A program made the translations under genes and the position numbers. The notes under the pieces are model-generated. The model had not been told where the DNA came from. It did no database searches and saw nothing but the letters and a program-made list of their open reading frames with translations. A stretch of DNA of 8,197 nt from Candidatus Omnitrophota bacterium (GTDB taxonomy: Bacteria; Omnitrophota; Gorgyraeia; Tantalellales; Tantalellaceae): the NCBI GenBank assembly GCA_013204685.1, contig JABMSC010000141.1, positions 1 through 8,197 of the forward strand. Reading direction: 5' to 3'. Positions 6,021 to 8,197 of the stretch are shown piece by piece. Position 1 is the stretch's first letter. Every line of letters starts with the position of its first letter.

Positions 6021-7052
6021 ATGATGAAATTTGGAAATAAAAAGACAAAAGAGGAGAAGGTCGGGCTTGATATTGGGAGTTATTCTGTAAAGGTCGTATC
6101 TGCAGACACAGGACCGGGAGAGAATACACTCACAGCTTACAATATCAAGAATATCCCTGTCGGCGAAAAAAAGATAAAGGTAGGAGATCTTGTTCGAGAG
6201 GCACTTGACGAGATCGACATCCATCCAAAAGAGGTTAACCTGTCCATATCGGGGCCGGATGTTATAGTCCGGTTCATAGATCTTCCCAAAATGAGCAAAG
6301 ATCAGCTTAAAAGCGCTCTTTCTTTTGAGGCTGAAAAATATATTCCCTTTAACATAAGCGAAGTTGTTCTTGATTTCCTCATACTCGGGGATGCCCCCGA
6401 AGAAGGCCAGATGAGGGTGCTTCTTGCAGCCGTAAAGAGAGAAGCTGTTTCTGGAATGGTCGAGATGATAGAGAGCCTGGGTATGACCATAAATCTAATA
6501 GATACGGACCCTTTTGCGATTTTTAATGCGTTTAGCGGAACCAATCCTGAACTTGGAGATCAGAAAAAAGGGATCGCATTTCTGGATCTGGGGCACTCTA
6601 AGACCAATATATTAATATCGATTGGAAACGTTCCATGTTTCATGCGTCAGATACAGATAGGCGGAAGAGATATCGATGAAGCAATAGCCAAAAATATGTC
6701 AATACCCGTAGAAAAAGCCATGGAACTCAGGCTCGGTGGGGCTAAAGAGAAAGATTCCGAAGCCGTAAAAAATACCATGATGCTTATCCTTGATGAACTG
6801 GTTAAGGAGATGCATCTTTCTTATGGATATTTTGAGAATAGATATAATGCGAAAGTTGAGGATGTTTATTGCTCGGGCGGGATGGCTTATCAGGAGGGCG
6901 TGCTTGATTATCTAAGTGAGAAACTGGGCCTTTCTGCCATGAAGTGGAACCCGGTTGACAGCATCAATTTGTCAGAAAATATTTCAAAAGAAGATATAGA
7001 TTCAGTTGCCCTGCAGCTGGCAGTATCTATAGGGTTGGTGCTGAGGAATTAG
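6021..7052 (+). CDS. pilM: PilM-like actin-fold pilus assembly protein
   Basis: Cytoplasmic actin/FtsA-fold protein that binds nucleotide and the N-terminal tail of PilN, linking the assembly ATPase to the periplasmic alignment complex. At 343 aa it is a normal PilM length. Visible motifs: phosphate-1 loop VGLDIGSYSVKVV (14-26), the PilM hallmark EAEKYIPF (103-110), phosphate-2 loop IAFLDLGHSKTNILI (185-199), and adenosine motif VYCSGGMAYQEGVLDYL (282-298). The start is uncertain by one codon (ATG 6021 or ATG 6024). No good ribosome site lies at normal distance; AAAGGGG at 5991-5997 is over 20 bases upstream, so initiation may be weak or leader-dependent. It opens the second plus-strand block, divergent from the pilin. 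It is separated from pilN by 229 bp of repeat-rich DNA, which is unusual because pilM and pilN normally abut. ComA-type naming (Pfam PilM_2) would be equivalent. Confidence 0.93.
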   Translation: MMKFGNKKTKEEKVGLDIGSYSVKVVSADTGPGENTLTAYNIKNIPVGEKKIKVGDLVREALDEIDIHPKEVNLSISGPDVIVRFIDLPKMSKDQLKSALSFEAEKYIPFNISEVVLDFLILGDAPEEGQMRVLLAAVKREAVSGMVEMIESLGMTINLIDTDPFAIFNAFSGTNPELGDQKKGIAFLDLGHSKTNILISIGNVPCFMRQIQIGGRDIDEAIAKNMSIPVEKAMELRLGGAKEKDSEAVKNTMMLILDELVKEMHLSYGYFENRYNAKVEDVYCSGGMAYQEGVLDYLSEKLGLSAMKWNPVDSINLSENISKEDIDSVALQLAVSIGLVLRN

Positions 7053-7281
7053 GGTCAAGGGGTGCGGGTATCGGGTTTCGTCGTTCGTGATTCGTGATTC
7101 GAGTGGAGGGGGGCGCCCGCTTCGTCATTGCGAGCGAGTGGAACGAGCGAAGCAATCTCAATACCAGGCTCGCCCCGTTAGAAAAGGGGCGAGCAGCAAG
7201 GAGAGCAAGCTCACGACAACGAACAACGAATCACGATAACCGAACCACGAACAAATTCGTGAACCAAAGAGGCAAGACTAT
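7053..7281. repeat. Repeat-rich insertion between pilM and pilN
   Basis: This 229-bp gap is a mosaic of small palindromic elements, and a 63-codon open frame across it is not credible as a gene. It holds two TCGTGATTCG copies (7085-7094, 7092-7101) with an inverted copy CGAATCACGA (7227-7236), the palindrome GGGCGCCC near 7111-7118, and a CGTCATTGCGAG...GAAGCAATCTC element (7123-7159) of a type I recall as a widespread REP-like repeat. It also holds the hairpin GCTCGCCCC/GGGGCGAGC (7168-7194) and a small hairpin CACGAA/TTCGTG (7246-7261) just before the pilN ribosome site. The outer inverted copies suggest a nested, compound repeat inserted between operon genes. No terminator is evident. Confidence 0.7.
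7168..7194. other. Perfect 9-bp GC-rich hairpin
   Basis: GCTCGCCCC (7168-7176) pairs perfectly with GGGGCGAGC (7186-7194) around the loop GTTAGAAAA. There is no following T-tract, so intrinsic termination is not expected. It contains CCCGTTAGAAA (7174-7184), shared in inverted form with 5178-5188. In a pilM-pilN transcript it could influence RNA stability or pausing. Confidence 0.75.
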
Positions 7282-7977
7282 ATGATAGAAATAAATCTAC
7301 TTCCACAGGAACTTCGCCGCAAGAAACGGGTTCAGTTCAAGGTGCCCGAGATACCGGTTTTGCCTATTGTGGCGGTTGTGGCGGTTGCACTTGTGGGGAT
7401 ACATATCATGCTGTCGCTGCTTTTGGGTTTCAACAACAGCCGTTTAAAGGCATGGAACGCGAGATGGGACGGCATGGGGCCGGAGAAGGAGAAAACCGAA
7501 AGAGTTACCAAAAAGATAGCAAGTCTTAAAGGTAAAGTCATTGCGGTCAGAAAGATCGCAAAGCCGGAAGTCGATTGGGCCGAGATCCTCACAGGGCTGA
7601 ATCAGGCGGTAACCCCGCATATATGGCTGTCAAGTTTTGACATGGATATTAGCAAGGGTTCCGGGAAGAAACAGGTTTCTCGAAAGAAGTCAAAAAGCAA
7701 AAAAAAGAAAACAAAGGAAATTATAATTCCGGTGCTTTATCTTACGGGCTTTGCGCTTGGCGAAAGTGAAGACGCAACTTCCAGAGCGGCAAAATTTATC
7801 ACCAGCCTGGAAAGGACAGATAAATTTTCGAAGTATTTTGATAAGATCGAACTGAAGAGCATGAAAAGCCAGAAGGTCTTAAAAGAAAGTGTCATGGGAT
7901 TTGAACTGGGTTGTAAATTCAAAGTAAAAGAAGAGGATGCTGAAAAAAAGGGTGTGGATAAGAAGAAGAAAAAATAA
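7282..7977 (+). CDS. pilN: PilN-like inner-membrane alignment protein
   Basis: Bitopic inner-membrane protein expected to dock PilM through its cytoplasmic tail and pair with PilO in the periplasm. It begins MIEINLLPQELRRKK, carrying the INLLP motif that in this family binds PilM, then one membrane span at about 26-50 and a periplasmic part with an amphipathic segment (about 65-95). The start is ATG 7282, with AAAGAGG at 7266-7272 nine bases upstream. At 231 aa it is somewhat longer than many PilN proteins. The extra length includes a lysine-rich block (GSGKKQVSRKKSKSKKKKTK, 126-145) inserted before IIIPVLYLTGFAL, and a C-terminal tail ending in KKKKK. Both are unusual for a periplasmic domain. 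The start of PilO follows at once. Sequence conservation in this family is low, so the call rests on the INLLP motif, topology and gene order. Confidence 0.85.
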   Translation: MIEINLLPQELRRKKRVQFKVPEIPVLPIVAVVAVALVGIHIMLSLLLGFNNSRLKAWNARWDGMGPEKEKTERVTKKIASLKGKVIAVRKIAKPEVDWAEILTGLNQAVTPHIWLSSFDMDISKGSGKKQVSRKKSKSKKKKTKEIIIPVLYLTGFALGESEDATSRAAKFITSLERTDKFSKYFDKIELKSMKSQKVLKESVMGFELGCKFKVKEEDAEKKGVDKKKKK

Positions 7978-8037
7978 TTGTCTATAGAGGCAATGCGATA
8001 AGTGTTTTTCAATAACCCTATTCGGATACGAGAAAAA

Positions 8038-8197
8038 ATGGTGGATATCAAAGCCCTTACGACAGAAAAGCTGCAAGAGCTGCTTCAGGACAAAAAGACC
8101 TTAACCTATATTGTCATGGGTGCGTTGGGGGTTTTTATTCTGGTGTATCTTTTTCTCGCGATTATTCCGTCATTTTCGAAACTGGTTAAAACAGGAA
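8038..8197 (+). CDS. pilO: PilO-like protein, N-terminal fragment (cut by the window edge)
   Basis: Only the first 53 residues are inside the window. They show a short charged cytoplasmic tail (VDIKALTTEKLQELLQDKK), one membrane span at about 23-45 (YIVMGALGVFILVYLFLAII) and the start of a periplasmic region. This topology and the position right after pilN fit PilO, the PilN partner in the alignment complex. The start is uncertain. ATG 8038 has only a weak purine stretch (GAGAAAAA) before it. An in-frame GTG at 8002 adds 12 residues, follows AGAGG (7986-7990) by 11 bases, and is directly preceded by an in-frame TAA. The gap after pilN is 60 bp, or 24 bp if the GTG is used. Confidence 0.75.
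   Translation, partial: MVDIKALTTEKLQELLQDKKTLTYIVMGALGVFILVYLFLAIIPSFSKLVKTG

Noticed and set aside
7094..7285. 63-codon open frame between pilM and pilN
   Set aside because: It is composed of palindromic repeat sequence, is arginine-rich by composition, and has no ribosome site.

Overview
The window carries most of the inner-membrane core of a type IV pilus or type II secretion-like machine. In order it reads: two adjacent PilB/GspE assembly ATPases (398-2125 and 2132-3838), the PilC/GspF platform protein (3870-5090), a prepilin on the opposite strand (5692 down to 5321), then PilM (6021-7052), PilN (7282-7977) and the start of PilO, which runs off the right edge (8038-8197). The presence of a PilMNO set implies a Gram-negative, double-membraned cell. 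From memory, the pilin family (core NFVKARENAQKNACVANLKQ, motif KKEP.CP, ending near a GHYL-type motif) and this gene set fit an uncultured lineage of the Omnitrophota / PVC kind. That placement is a recollection and not a computed assignment.

Layout. Bases 1-372 hold four head-to-tail copies of a unit that is exactly 93 bp long. Each copy forms a 55-nt stem-loop whose arms differ between copies but stay complementary. This is the most unusual feature of the window and no gene explains it. It ends 25 bp before the first ATPase start codon. Bases 398-5090 form a tight operon pilB1-pilB2-pilC, with gaps of 6 and 31 bp. Bases 5091-5320 hold a hairpin and a strong terminator that should work in both directions between the convergent pilC and pilin genes. 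Bases 5693-6020 are a divergent promoter region between the pilin and pilM. Bases 7053-7281 separate pilM from pilN and are packed with small palindromic and dispersed-repeat sequences rather than coding DNA. pilN and pilO then follow in the same direction.

How the genes work together. In the general type IV pilus model, a PilB hexamer hydrolyses ATP in the cytoplasm and turns the PilC platform to push pilin subunits, cleaved after G11 and methylated by a prepilin peptidase, into a growing filament. PilM is a cytoplasmic actin-like ring. It binds the INLLP tail of PilN, which with PilO forms the periplasmic alignment complex leading to the outer-membrane secretin. No retraction ATPase (PilT), prepilin peptidase (PilD), PilP or secretin (PilQ) is visible here. 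They may lie beyond the right edge or elsewhere.

The points most worth a second look are the covarying 93-bp array, the side-by-side divergent PilB paralogues, the rearranged pilin, the lysine-rich block in PilN, and the dispersed repeats sharing a CCCGTTAGAAA core.
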